Shown here in pieces: positions 1 to 6,702 of a stretch of DNA of 64,000 bases (the stretch's first letter is position 1; each line of letters starts with the position of its first letter). The DNA comes from Runella sp. CRIBMP (GTDB lineage: Bacteria > Bacteroidota > Bacteroidia > Cytophagales > Spirosomataceae). The translations under genes and the position numbers were made by a program. Below the pieces are notes generated by a model, which saw only the letters and a list, made by a program, of their open reading frames with translations, made no database searches and was not told where the DNA came from. The stretch is taken from contig NZ_JAAAKZ010000001.1 of the NCBI RefSeq assembly GCF_009905605.1, positions 1,116,001 through 1,180,000 on the forward strand, read 5' to 3'.

Positions 1-110
1 AATACACCGACCTGCAAATGAGATGCCGGGGATTGATTTTTGAGTTAATTTGCTAATTATCAAATATTTGTAAAACTTGGTATTTACCGTATTACAAATA
101 CTCTCTTTAT

Positions 111-329
111 TTGACATTCGCAGCCTCCCTACGGAAGGCTACGAACAACTTGGGGCGGCATTCGGATGTGCCATCGATGCTCAATGAATGGAATCAAATG
201 CACGCCTGCAAAAATGTATTCGTGACTGACCGCGTTTTGTATGACCTCGACCAAAATCCGTATTTCCGTCCCAATGCAAATCGGGATTTGGCATTTGTAT
301 CATCCGCGTTTCATTATGCTTTATTCTAA
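111..329 (+). pseudogene. Remnant of GMC-family oxidoreductase C-terminus
   Basis: This stretch encodes a fragment resembling the extreme C-terminus of Bacteroidota GMC (FAD-dependent glucose-methanol-choline) oxidoreductases. The run LNEWNQMHACKNVFVTD, around residues 24-40, is the conserved segment before the usual GACMTST motif. After it the frame breaks. The next frame gives A-F-C-M-T-S-T, and the original frame then resumes with QNP and a tail resembling the ALTARA-type ending. Upstream, an RM-containing G-G-I-R-M stretch lies in another frame. At least two indels therefore separate pieces of one ancestral coding sequence. No FAD-binding Rossmann region is present. The assignment comes from recalled family motifs. 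Confidence 0.6.
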
Positions 330-359
330 AGCATCACAAGCGCACAGGCAATTTAGGAC

Positions 360-1103
360 TTAATCATTCTTCGCCCCCTGCAAAATCCATTTTTGAATCA
401 CCAACAACTGGCAATCCGTCAATTTTCCAGTCGGGGGCATGGGTGAGTAGCCTTGTTGCGAGCTCATTGTGCCAAAAAGTCGTTGGTTGTCAACGTAAAT
501 TTTTACCCCTGTATAACTGTCTAATAGTACACTTCCCGATGAAGAACCTGTTTTGTGGCAACCCACACAATAGGTGTCCAACAGGGGCTTCACTGATTTT
601 GAGAAGCTTACATTGGCAGTATCCACGCTTACATTGCAGATTGTTTCCTTCGCGCCTTGTTGAATCCATTTAAGAAATAAGTCGGTTTGGGCTTTGGAGA
701 GAGGCGCAGAAGGGGGCATTCGGTCTTTTCCTGTATCAATCATTACTTGGTATAGCTTGCTGCTGAGGGGCTTACTGATATTGATGCCTTTGCTAGTGAT
801 GGTTTTATAGCTCGTTAATTCATACCCGTCTTCCCTACTTTTGGCATCATGGCAGCCGCTTGTGGCGCAATTGCTCACAATCAGCGGAAGGATTTGGGTA
901 TTAAAACATACTTGGTCACTTGCCGTTGTGTTTGGCACAATCGTGCAGGTCAGGGTGATACCCGTAGCAGTATTTGTGCCATTTGAGGGATTGGTCGGGT
1001 CGGGTGTAGTGGTTGAAGTGGTTTCAGGGGTGGGTTTTTCGTAAAGGCAGGAAACAAGCACCCCGATAATGCCAATAAAGAGGAGAAATTTAAGTAGTTT
1101 CAT
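360..1103 (-). CDS. Diheme cytochrome c-like lipoprotein
   Basis: Predicted lipoprotein of 247 residues. A hydrophobic leader ends in a lipobox (LVSC), followed by a Thr/Pro-rich linker. Two haem attachment regions follow: an atypical CATSGCH (C-x4-CH) and a standard CVGCH. Each is followed by an MPP segment that may supply the axial methionine. The doubled layout resembles planctomycete-type cytochrome c domains. The start at 1103 is preferred over an in-frame ATG at 1130 because it puts the leader at the N-terminus and leaves a 4-bp gap to the upstream YceI gene instead of an overlap. It is the last gene of the Rieske-DUF5777-YceI operon, so an electron-transfer role in the periplasm or outer envelope is likely. 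The partner is unknown. Confidence 0.85.
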   Translation of the reverse strand: MKLLKFLLFIGIIGVLVSCLYEKPTPETTSTTTPDPTNPSNGTNTATGITLTCTIVPNTTASDQVCFNTQILPLIVSNCATSGCHDAKSREDGYELTSYKTITSKGINISKPLSSKLYQVMIDTGKDRMPPSAPLSKAQTDLFLKWIQQGAKETICNVSVDTANVSFSKSVKPLLDTYCVGCHKTGSSSGSVLLDSYTGVKIYVDNQRLFGTMSSQQGYSPMPPTGKLTDCQLLVIQKWILQGAKND

Positions 1104-1107
1104 GGCC

Positions 1108-1656
1108 TTATTTTTTTTGGGTAAAGACAAAATAGTTTTTGACGGTCAGCGACTCGGCGATTTTGGCCATCACCAACGTCGGAATTTCTATTTTATGGTC
1201 AGCCAGTTTTACGTCGAAGTTACCGACAAAGGTTAATTGCTCTTTTCCAACCGTTAATTTCCCCTTAATGACTCGTTCTTGTTTTACCCCATGAATCTCT
1301 AAAATACCCTTGGCAGATACATTATATACCCCTTCTTTTTTGAAATCAATCACTTCTTGAATCTTTCCTTTAAACGTCGAATTGGGATATTTTTCAGATT
1401 CCATGTAATTTTCATTGAAGTGTTCTTCCATGAGCTTATTGGGAAAGCGAAACGCTATATTCTGAATTCTCACGGCCACTTCTGACGTCGAAGTGTTGAT
1501 AATTGCCGCCACTTGTTTATTGACAGCAGAGATGTTTTCTAAAGGGGTTTCGGAGAAAAAACTCGTTTCGCCCCCCTGCGCCATAAACAACTGAGATTTT
1601 GCCTGAAAAGCCATAAAGTGTATGATAATCAATGGAATAACAAGCCTTGTTTTCAT
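1108..1656 (-). CDS. YceI family periplasmic protein
   Basis: 182-residue secreted protein with a signal peptide cleaved around AKSQ. The rest matches the YceI lipocalin-like fold: an early segment with F.SETPLE, a central YPNSTFKGKI stretch, then GILEIHGVKQ and a C-terminal beta-rich part. YceI proteins bind polyisoprenoid or amphiphilic ligands in a beta-barrel. In Bacteroidota they often sit beside cytochromes and Rieske proteins, as here. The gene lies between DUF5777 and the cytochrome gene with short gaps, consistent with one transcript. A second YceI gene is at 48749-49282. The ligand cannot be read from sequence. Confidence 0.85.
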   Translation of the reverse strand: MKTRLVIPLIIIHFMAFQAKSQLFMAQGGETSFFSETPLENISAVNKQVAAIINTSTSEVAVRIQNIAFRFPNKLMEEHFNENYMESEKYPNSTFKGKIQEVIDFKKEGVYNVSAKGILEIHGVKQERVIKGKLTVGKEQLTFVGNFDVKLADHKIEIPTLVMAKIAESLTVKNYFVFTQKK

Positions 1657-1680
1657 GATTGTTGGATTTTTGGAGTAAGA

Positions 1681-2592
1681 TTATTTGTGTGTTTTCTTGG
1701 CGCTTTTATCAAAACTGAAGACCCTGGAGACATTGAACCCGTAGAAGATATCACCGTTTTGCCACATTCCTTCAGTTTGGCCGATGAGGTATTTTTCGGT
1801 CATTCCCTTGGAGTTTGTGAAATGAAGTTGGAATACGTGGCCGCCCGTTTCGATGTCGAAGCCGATGGAAAGGGCATTTTTAAACTGTGGGTCACGTAGG
1901 GAGATTTCACCTACGGAGGTAGGAGTGTAGTAATATTCTACGTTGAACGACGTACGGCGCGTCAATTTGAAGCGGCCGCCCATGCCCAAGCTATACAGAG
2001 TATTGGCGTCGTTTTCGGTTTCTACTTTGTTGCGGTGCAGTATTGAAGGAGAAAGCTGTAGCGAAACCCGCTCCCCAAATTTTCGGGCAATCAACAACTG
2101 CCCACAATAAGTTTGGCGTTCTAAATTGTTAAAGAAACGGGCATTGGGCTGAGAGGGCATCGTATTGGTGTAGGCCGCCGCCAACAATGCCACGGTGACG
2201 GGCATTACTTTGGCTCCTGAGGATTGCCGCAACAGTTTGTACTTGGCATAATAATCATAGGTTTTTTGGTAACTGTTGCGTCCTACGCCAACAGTAAGGC
2301 GGTCAGTAAGGCCAAATTCAAATCCTAACCGAATTTGAGATTGATCCAGACCAAACAACTCTTGATACCCCGAATTCAATGCACCGAATCGGTGTGAGAT
2401 TCTGAAATCAAGGTGCTTAGCCGCGATGGTTTCGATTGAATGCCCCGATACGATACGGCTTGACTTGAACGTAGCCGAGGCATAGTTTGCAACCGGCTTT
2501 TGAATTTTATTGAGTTCGTCCAACAAATCGTCTTGGGCGCGTGCAACAATCGCAATGAAGCTGATCAGTAGAAGAAGTGAGTATTTTTTCAT
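1681..2592 (-). CDS. DUF5777 family outer-membrane beta-barrel protein
   Basis: 303 residues with a signal peptide (ends ARAQ). The sequence then alternates aromatic and polar residues as expected for an outer-membrane barrel. It has the features remembered for DUF5777: ATFKSSRIVSGHSIE near residues 40-54, HLDFRISHRFG, and a FGLDQSQIRLG segment. The C-terminus has typical paired strands. The function is unknown. DUF5777 members recur beside YceI, cytochrome c and Rieske genes, so it may be the outer-membrane component of a redox module. It lies 24 bp from the YceI gene and 44 bp from the Rieske gene on the same strand. Confidence 0.75.
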   Translation of the reverse strand: MKKYSLLLLISFIAIVARAQDDLLDELNKIQKPVANYASATFKSSRIVSGHSIETIAAKHLDFRISHRFGALNSGYQELFGLDQSQIRLGFEFGLTDRLTVGVGRNSYQKTYDYYAKYKLLRQSSGAKVMPVTVALLAAAYTNTMPSQPNARFFNNLERQTYCGQLLIARKFGERVSLQLSPSILHRNKVETENDANTLYSLGMGGRFKLTRRTSFNVEYYYTPTSVGEISLRDPQFKNALSIGFDIETGGHVFQLHFTNSKGMTEKYLIGQTEGMWQNGDIFYGFNVSRVFSFDKSAKKTHK

Positions 2593-2636
2593 TTTAAGGC
2601 GTTAAAGAAGTGTCAGACTGAATGCCTGCATGATAG

Positions 2637-3083
2637 TTAAGCGGCTTTTACCGTAAGTGTGGTGCCATTGAGTGAGGTGGTATAAACTGTCAGCCCCTTT
2701 TTACCTTCAGTGTTTAGTCCTTTTCCTGCGTTGTCGAAACGGGCTCCGTGAGCAGTGCAATAAAACTCCCCTGACCTATAGGTGATTTCGCGTTTTTGTT
2801 CGTGGCTACAGATGAGCGTTACGGCTACGTAAGTGTTGGTACCTGTACGAGCTACCACTACATTTTGGGCGGAAAGGACCACATAACCATTATTGGTTTT
2901 GAGGGCGGAGTATTTGCTGTCGGTTAGGTCAAGTATAATATCGGCCCCTAAGGGAGTTACGGCTGAATCATTTTGGCAACTTGTGAGGCTATTTCCAGCA
3001 CAATAGACCGCTACAAGAGCGGCCCCTTTTAATCTTAAATTCTTCAAAAATGCATGGCGGTTGATTTTTTCTTGGTCAATCAT
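2637..3083 (-). CDS. Rieske [2Fe-2S] protein
   Basis: 148-residue exported protein. The N-terminus (RHAFLKNL followed by a hydrophobic stretch and LTSC) resembles a Tat-like/lipoprotein leader, although the twin arginine is imperfect. The Rieske cluster ligands are visible as CSH in the first box and CTAH in the second, about 17 residues later, followed by GARFD. The first box lacks the usual CTHLGC cysteine, so the disulfide seen in respiratory Rieske proteins is absent and it resembles the small ferredoxin-type Rieske group. It is the first gene of a four-gene minus-strand operon. A palindromic motif at 3149-3160 lies about 65 bp upstream. Confidence 0.85.
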   Translation of the reverse strand: MIDQEKINRHAFLKNLRLKGAALVAVYCAGNSLTSCQNDSAVTPLGADIILDLTDSKYSALKTNNGYVVLSAQNVVVARTGTNTYVAVTLICSHEQKREITYRSGEFYCTAHGARFDNAGKGLNTEGKKGLTVYTTSLNGTTLTVKAA

Positions 3084-3148
3084 TTTAAAATTCTGGTTAC
3101 GTGGGATTGCATGTTTTCGTCAGTAAGAGGGTAATTTTGAAGAAAAGG

Positions 3149-3160
3149 TGGGGTGCCCCA
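3149..3160. promoter_or_regulatory. Palindromic motif TGGGGTGCCCCA, copy 1
   Basis: A palindrome (TGGGG-TG-CCCCA) flanked by A/T runs lies 66 bp upstream of the Rieske start. A near-identical block with the same flanks (AAAAGG before, AAAA after) is found at 5491-5502 upstream of the ECF sigma gene. The repetition in two promoter regions suggests a binding site. The binding protein is unknown; the nearby sigma factor is only a guess. Confidence 0.45.
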
Positions 3161-3168
3161 CAAAAAAA

Positions 3169-3194
3169 AGTGCCGAACATCGTTGTTCGGCACT
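3169..3194 (-). terminator. Intrinsic terminator after the anti-sigma gene
   Basis: An 11-bp perfect stem (AGTGCCGAACA/TGTTCGGCACT) with a 4-nt loop. On the minus strand it is followed by a run of eight T residues. It lies 19 bp beyond the stop of the anti-sigma/barrel gene and ends the sigma operon before the Rieske promoter. Confidence 0.85.
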
Positions 3195-3212
3195 TTTAAA
3201 GAGGGGAGTTTC

Positions 3213-4790
3213 TTATTTTTTTAATTGATATTTTAGCCCGAAACGGCATCCAAATCCGCCTACAAACGTCCGGAGAGGCAAATTGTGAACCATACTTTGA
3301 ATACTAGTCTGATAGTAGGGTTCTCCAAATACACTCCAATGTTGACCATAACGTATTTCTGCTCCTAACCCAACATTCAATCCAAAATGTGCACTTGTAT
3401 TTTGGAAATGGGTAAGTGTTGTATAAAAATCGTGGCCGTCTGGTTCATAAATTTCTACTTTCATTTGCTGTTTTGTGGGGGTGGCCCAATAACCACCAAC
3501 AAGGGTGTAGAGTTTTAAATTGGTGTTTCTTTGCTCAAACCAGTGCAGCTTCTGACGGTAAAAGTCATATCTGAATGCCAACGGAATGCGTAAAAATTGC
3601 ATAAAATTATCTTCGTCACTTTCAAGCACTACGCTACTGCCTACCGCTGGGTTGGAAGTGTAGAAATCTCCAGGGATTTGGGCAATGCCAAAGACCGTTT
3701 TTTTGAAAAATGTGGGCTGACCGTTTATATCCTGGGCAATCAAGGTTTCTTTACTCAGTCCTGAATGTTCAAAGCGTATGGTTTGGTGTTCCAGGCCCGT
3801 TAAAAGGCTTAGGTTGTCAGATATCATAATACCAACACGTATACCAGCCACTTGGGTGCTTGTAATACTTTCGTGACCAAACTCAAAAGCATCAATATTG
3901 TCTCTTCTTAAATTAAGTTTATTGAGCTCTGGGGCATAATAGGCCGATAACGAAAGCCGCTCGCTAAACGGTTGGCGAGGTTTTTTAGACTTTGCCGTTG
4001 ATTTGTTTTTTAGCGTATAGTGAATTTTAGGAATGCTCAGATGCGGTACATTTGAATAATTCAACGCCTCTAAAAAATCAAGATTAAGTAAGTCGGGTTT
4101 TCCTTCGTTCAACTCCTCGGTGGTATTTGTTAAGCCGTCTGCGGAAAGTATGCTATCCCCGATTAGCGCTTTGTTGTCTGTTAAATTTTGGCCGTAAGAT
4201 TCAATTTTGCCAGCCTGTTTTCGGCGATTTAGATTTTGGGTGAGGGGTTTGTTATTGAAAATGCTACGTTTACGGTTGTCAGCTCCATTATTTTCAACAA
4301 TTTTTTTTGAATCGAATGGCCTATTTTTATGGATTCCGATTTTAGGATCTAAAGTAGTAGTTTCTTCATTCGGTAGGGTTTCAGAATTTTTATTGGCGTT
4401 AGATTGATTATCAGGTTCTTCGTAATTATTTTGAGCTAAATCAGGGCCGTCGTCGATGGATTCAGGAATGGGCACCCGAATATAAACCCGCTCCGTTCGG
4501 GTAATATAAACGGTGTCAGTTTGTTTGACTTTTAGGGTCTGCTGAACTACCGACTCCTGCCGTACCGGGGCGTTTCCTTTTAGCAATACATAGCCCGTAC
4601 TGCCCAACAGTAGCATGACTATGCCCAAGGCGGCTTTAAGCCAGCCATTTTCTGTTTGGAGTCGGCCCAACTGCATTTGGAGCACATTGGCCCGCATGGT
4701 ATCCAGATTGGCAGCGGGTGGCTCGAACGACATCCGTTCAATCATCGAACGAAAGGTTTCGTCTAGTTTGTGTGGTTCTTGCTCGCTCAT
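3213..4790 (-). CDS. Transmembrane anti-sigma-like protein with C-terminal beta-barrel domain
   Basis: 525 residues, read as three parts. Residues 1-50 are a short charged cytoplasmic segment. Residues about 53-70 form one membrane helix (LGIVMLLLGSTGYVLL). Residues about 75-270 are a long polar linker rich in Asn, Lys and Thr. From about residue 275 to the end the pattern is that of the small outer-membrane barrels (FGHESITSTQVAGIRVGI, HFGLNVGLGAEIRYG). It overlaps the upstream ECF sigma gene by 4 bp (ATGA), the usual arrangement for a cognate anti-sigma factor. No zinc anti-sigma motif (HxxxCxxC) is present. Joining an inner-membrane helix to a barrel-like domain is odd; the barrel part may instead sit in the periplasm. 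The anti-sigma role is inferred from context. Confidence 0.65.
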   Translation of the reverse strand: MSEQEPHKLDETFRSMIERMSFEPPAANLDTMRANVLQMQLGRLQTENGWLKAALGIVMLLLGSTGYVLLKGNAPVRQESVVQQTLKVKQTDTVYITRTERVYIRVPIPESIDDGPDLAQNNYEEPDNQSNANKNSETLPNEETTTLDPKIGIHKNRPFDSKKIVENNGADNRKRSIFNNKPLTQNLNRRKQAGKIESYGQNLTDNKALIGDSILSADGLTNTTEELNEGKPDLLNLDFLEALNYSNVPHLSIPKIHYTLKNKSTAKSKKPRQPFSERLSLSAYYAPELNKLNLRRDNIDAFEFGHESITSTQVAGIRVGIMISDNLSLLTGLEHQTIRFEHSGLSKETLIAQDINGQPTFFKKTVFGIAQIPGDFYTSNPAVGSSVVLESDEDNFMQFLRIPLAFRYDFYRQKLHWFEQRNTNLKLYTLVGGYWATPTKQQMKVEIYEPDGHDFYTTLTHFQNTSAHFGLNVGLGAEIRYGQHWSVFGEPYYQTSIQSMVHNLPLRTFVGGFGCRFGLKYQLKK

Positions 4791-5347
4791 ATCGAACGGG
4801 TTTTAGCTTCTCTGTTGATCATCAAAATCTTCCTCTGTAGCAGTCGGCGGGCATCTTGCAAGTTTGATTTAGAGGTGCCTTCGCCAATGCCCAATTGCTT
4901 AGCGATTTCCTGGTGTTTAAATCCCTCAAAAACGTATAAATTGAACACCATCCGATAGGATGGGGGCAAGCTTTGTACCAAAAGTAATAATTCGTCGGCT
5001 GAAAGCTGGCTTTCAATATCTTCGTCGGCAATGGGTTGGGAATGGTCGTTCAACAGGGAAATGTCATCCAATTGATGACCTAGCTTGACATTTTTTTTAT
5101 AGTGTTCAAGTGAAACATTGACCATAATGCGTCGTATCCAACCTTCAAACGAACCCTCATTGCGGAAGCGGTGCAATTCCTGAAAAACTTTCATAAATCC
5201 CTCTTGCAGAAGGTCTTTGGCATCTTCATAATCACTCACATACCGTTTGCATACCACCATCATCTTGGGGGCATACTGTTGATAGAGGCGTTCATAAGCA
5301 AATGATTCTCCTCGCAAACAGGCTTGTATGAGCTGACTTTCCGGCAA
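4787..5347 (-). CDS. ECF-type RNA polymerase sigma factor
   Basis: 186 residues with the two sigma-70 ECF regions. Region 2 spans residues about 17-85 (YERLYQQYAPKM, then DLLQEGFMKVF and WIRRIMVN). Region 4 spans about 130-180 (LPPSYRMVFNLYVFEG, then HQEIAKQLGIGEGTSKS, the helix-turn-helix). The start codon appears to be TTG at 5347: upstream in frame there is no ATG before a stop, and the next internal ATG would remove much of region 2. Such factors direct transcription of small regulons in response to envelope or nutritional cues. It is co-translated with the downstream membrane protein, which probably controls its activity. Confidence 0.9.
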   Translation of the reverse strand: MPESQLIQACLRGESFAYERLYQQYAPKMMVVCKRYVSDYEDAKDLLQEGFMKVFQELHRFRNEGSFEGWIRRIMVNVSLEHYKKNVKLGHQLDDISLLNDHSQPIADEDIESQLSADELLLLVQSLPPSYRMVFNLYVFEGFKHQEIAKQLGIGEGTSKSNLQDARRLLQRKILMINREAKTRSI

Positions 5348-5490
5348 AATATTATAAGGTTTAGTGATAAATCAAATGAACATATCATCTATTCGGAGAG
5401 TCTTATTTTTACCATAGGAGTCGGTATTTAAGAATGAATATTGTTCTCAATCCGCCTATCTCACACAAGATGATAAAAGGCTCAAAAGGG

Positions 5491-5502
5491 TGGGGTGTCC
5501 CA
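5491..5502. promoter_or_regulatory. Palindromic motif TGGGGTGTCCCA, copy 2
   Basis: Second copy of the motif at 3149-3160, differing at one internal base, with matching flanks (AAAAGGG before, TAAAA after). It lies 144 bp upstream of the TTG start of the ECF sigma gene, in the 218-bp gap between the efflux and sigma operons. If the sigma factor or a co-regulator acts here, the sigma and Rieske operons would share control. That is inference. Confidence 0.45.
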
Positions 5503-5536
5503 TAAAATATAGTTGGACTTTGCACAAATCGGTGCA

Positions 5537-5563
5537 AAATCCAACGGACAGTAAGTTGGATTT
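5537..5563 (-). terminator. Terminator of the RND efflux operon
   Basis: A 9-bp stem AAATCCAAC/GTTGGATTT with a 9-nt loop starts 3 bp beyond the stop of the adaptor gene. A short T run follows on the minus strand. A second small inverted repeat (TTTGCAC/GTGCAAA) abuts it. Confidence 0.65.
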
Positions 5564-5565
5564 AA

Positions 5566-6693
5566 CTACTCTTCAGATTTATTTTTAAGGCTCATCAACA
5601 ACGCATACGCCCCTTTTACCACATAGTTTTGGGTAGCTTTGTCAGGGTTAATCAGTTCCGTAAAGCCATTTTCGGTGTTGCCAATTTGCACTTCTTTCAT
5701 TTCAAATTCATTGGCGGCTTTCTTGAGAAAAGCATAATGCTTGCCTTCGTAGCGTATAATGGCGTCTTCGGGCAGTACGTAGGCGCTGTTGTTTTTGACT
5801 TCCACTTCGGCGTTCATGTACGTGCCTGGAATGAGGGCTTTGTCGTAGTTTTTGAAATGACACTGCACTTCGCTCGCACGGTCGGCGGTGAGGTCTTTGC
5901 CAATCATAATTACTTCCGAAACATACTTTTTGTCGGGGCGGTTGTTGGTAAACGTCATGATTTTTTGTCCGATGAAGAGCTTATCTACGTCTTTCTCAAA
6001 CACTTTCAACGCCAGGTGAATATCGGTCGGATTGATGAGTTCAAACATGACTTCGGTTGGCGATACGTACTTACCGATGTTGCTGTTGATTTTGGACACA
6101 TAGCCGCTGATGGGCGAATAGATAGTGACGGTGCGAGAAATGCTGTTTTCGCTCAACTTTTCGGGGTTAATACCCGCCAATTTCAATTTTTCGGCCAACG
6201 CACTCAACAATACCCGCTGTCCTCTGAATTCGGCTTCCGATTGCTGATAGACCTTATCGCTGCTGGCTTTGCTCAGGTTGAGGTCTTTTTGGCGCAGATA
6301 TTCGTTTTCTAAGAAATTGATTCTGGATTTGGCTGTCAAATAATCCTGCTGCAATTGGATGTATTGTTGGTCTTCCATCACGGCCAAAAGCTGTCCTTTG
6401 CGTACATTCATCCCCACCAACAAATCCGTATTTTTCAAATAACCGCCCATCGGTACGCTGATAGAAACCACGTTTTGCGGCGGCACTTCAATCTTTCCGT
6501 TGACTTTTAGCACCGACGAGATTTGCTTTTGCTCTAAACTGCCCGTTACAATTCCCGCGTTTTTGATTTGAATTTCGGTGAGTTTGATGGTGTTTTCGTT
6601 GGTTGGCGTCGCCGTCGTTTGTTCTTCGGTAGTTTTGCTGCCGCAGGCAGTTAATAAGCCAAGAATTATGATGAATATGAGTGTATTTTTCAT
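5566..6693 (-). CDS. RND efflux periplasmic adaptor (membrane fusion) lipoprotein
   Basis: 375 residues, with a leader ending in a lipobox (LLTACG). It has the adaptor layout. A first half of the lipoyl-like domain lies around residues 60-110 (VSVPMGGYLKNTDLLVGMNVRKG). A helical hairpin spans about 115-175. The second lipoyl half follows (IYSPISGYVSKINSNIGKYV), then the beta-barrel and membrane-proximal domains. It resembles CzcB/CusB-type adaptors of heavy-metal RND systems. It links the inner-membrane pump to the outer-membrane channel and may deliver metal ions. It follows the pump gene by 9 bp and is the last gene of the operon. Confidence 0.9.
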   Translation of the reverse strand: MKNTLIFIIILGLLTACGSKTTEEQTTATPTNENTIKLTEIQIKNAGIVTGSLEQKQISSVLKVNGKIEVPPQNVVSISVPMGGYLKNTDLLVGMNVRKGQLLAVMEDQQYIQLQQDYLTAKSRINFLENEYLRQKDLNLSKASSDKVYQQSEAEFRGQRVLLSALAEKLKLAGINPEKLSENSISRTVTIYSPISGYVSKINSNIGKYVSPTEVMFELINPTDIHLALKVFEKDVDKLFIGQKIMTFTNNRPDKKYVSEVIMIGKDLTADRASEVQCHFKNYDKALIPGTYMNAEVEVKNNSAYVLPEDAIIRYEGKHYAFLKKAANEFEMKEVQIGNTENGFTELINPDKATQNYVVKGAYALLMSLKNKSEE

Positions 6694-6702
6694 GGTGATT
6701 GT

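Noticed and set aside
5629-6312. 227-codon plus-strand frame opposite the adaptor gene
   Set aside because: It mirrors the minus-strand adaptor coding sequence, whose domains are clear; the plus-strand translation has no domain and is an antisense shadow.
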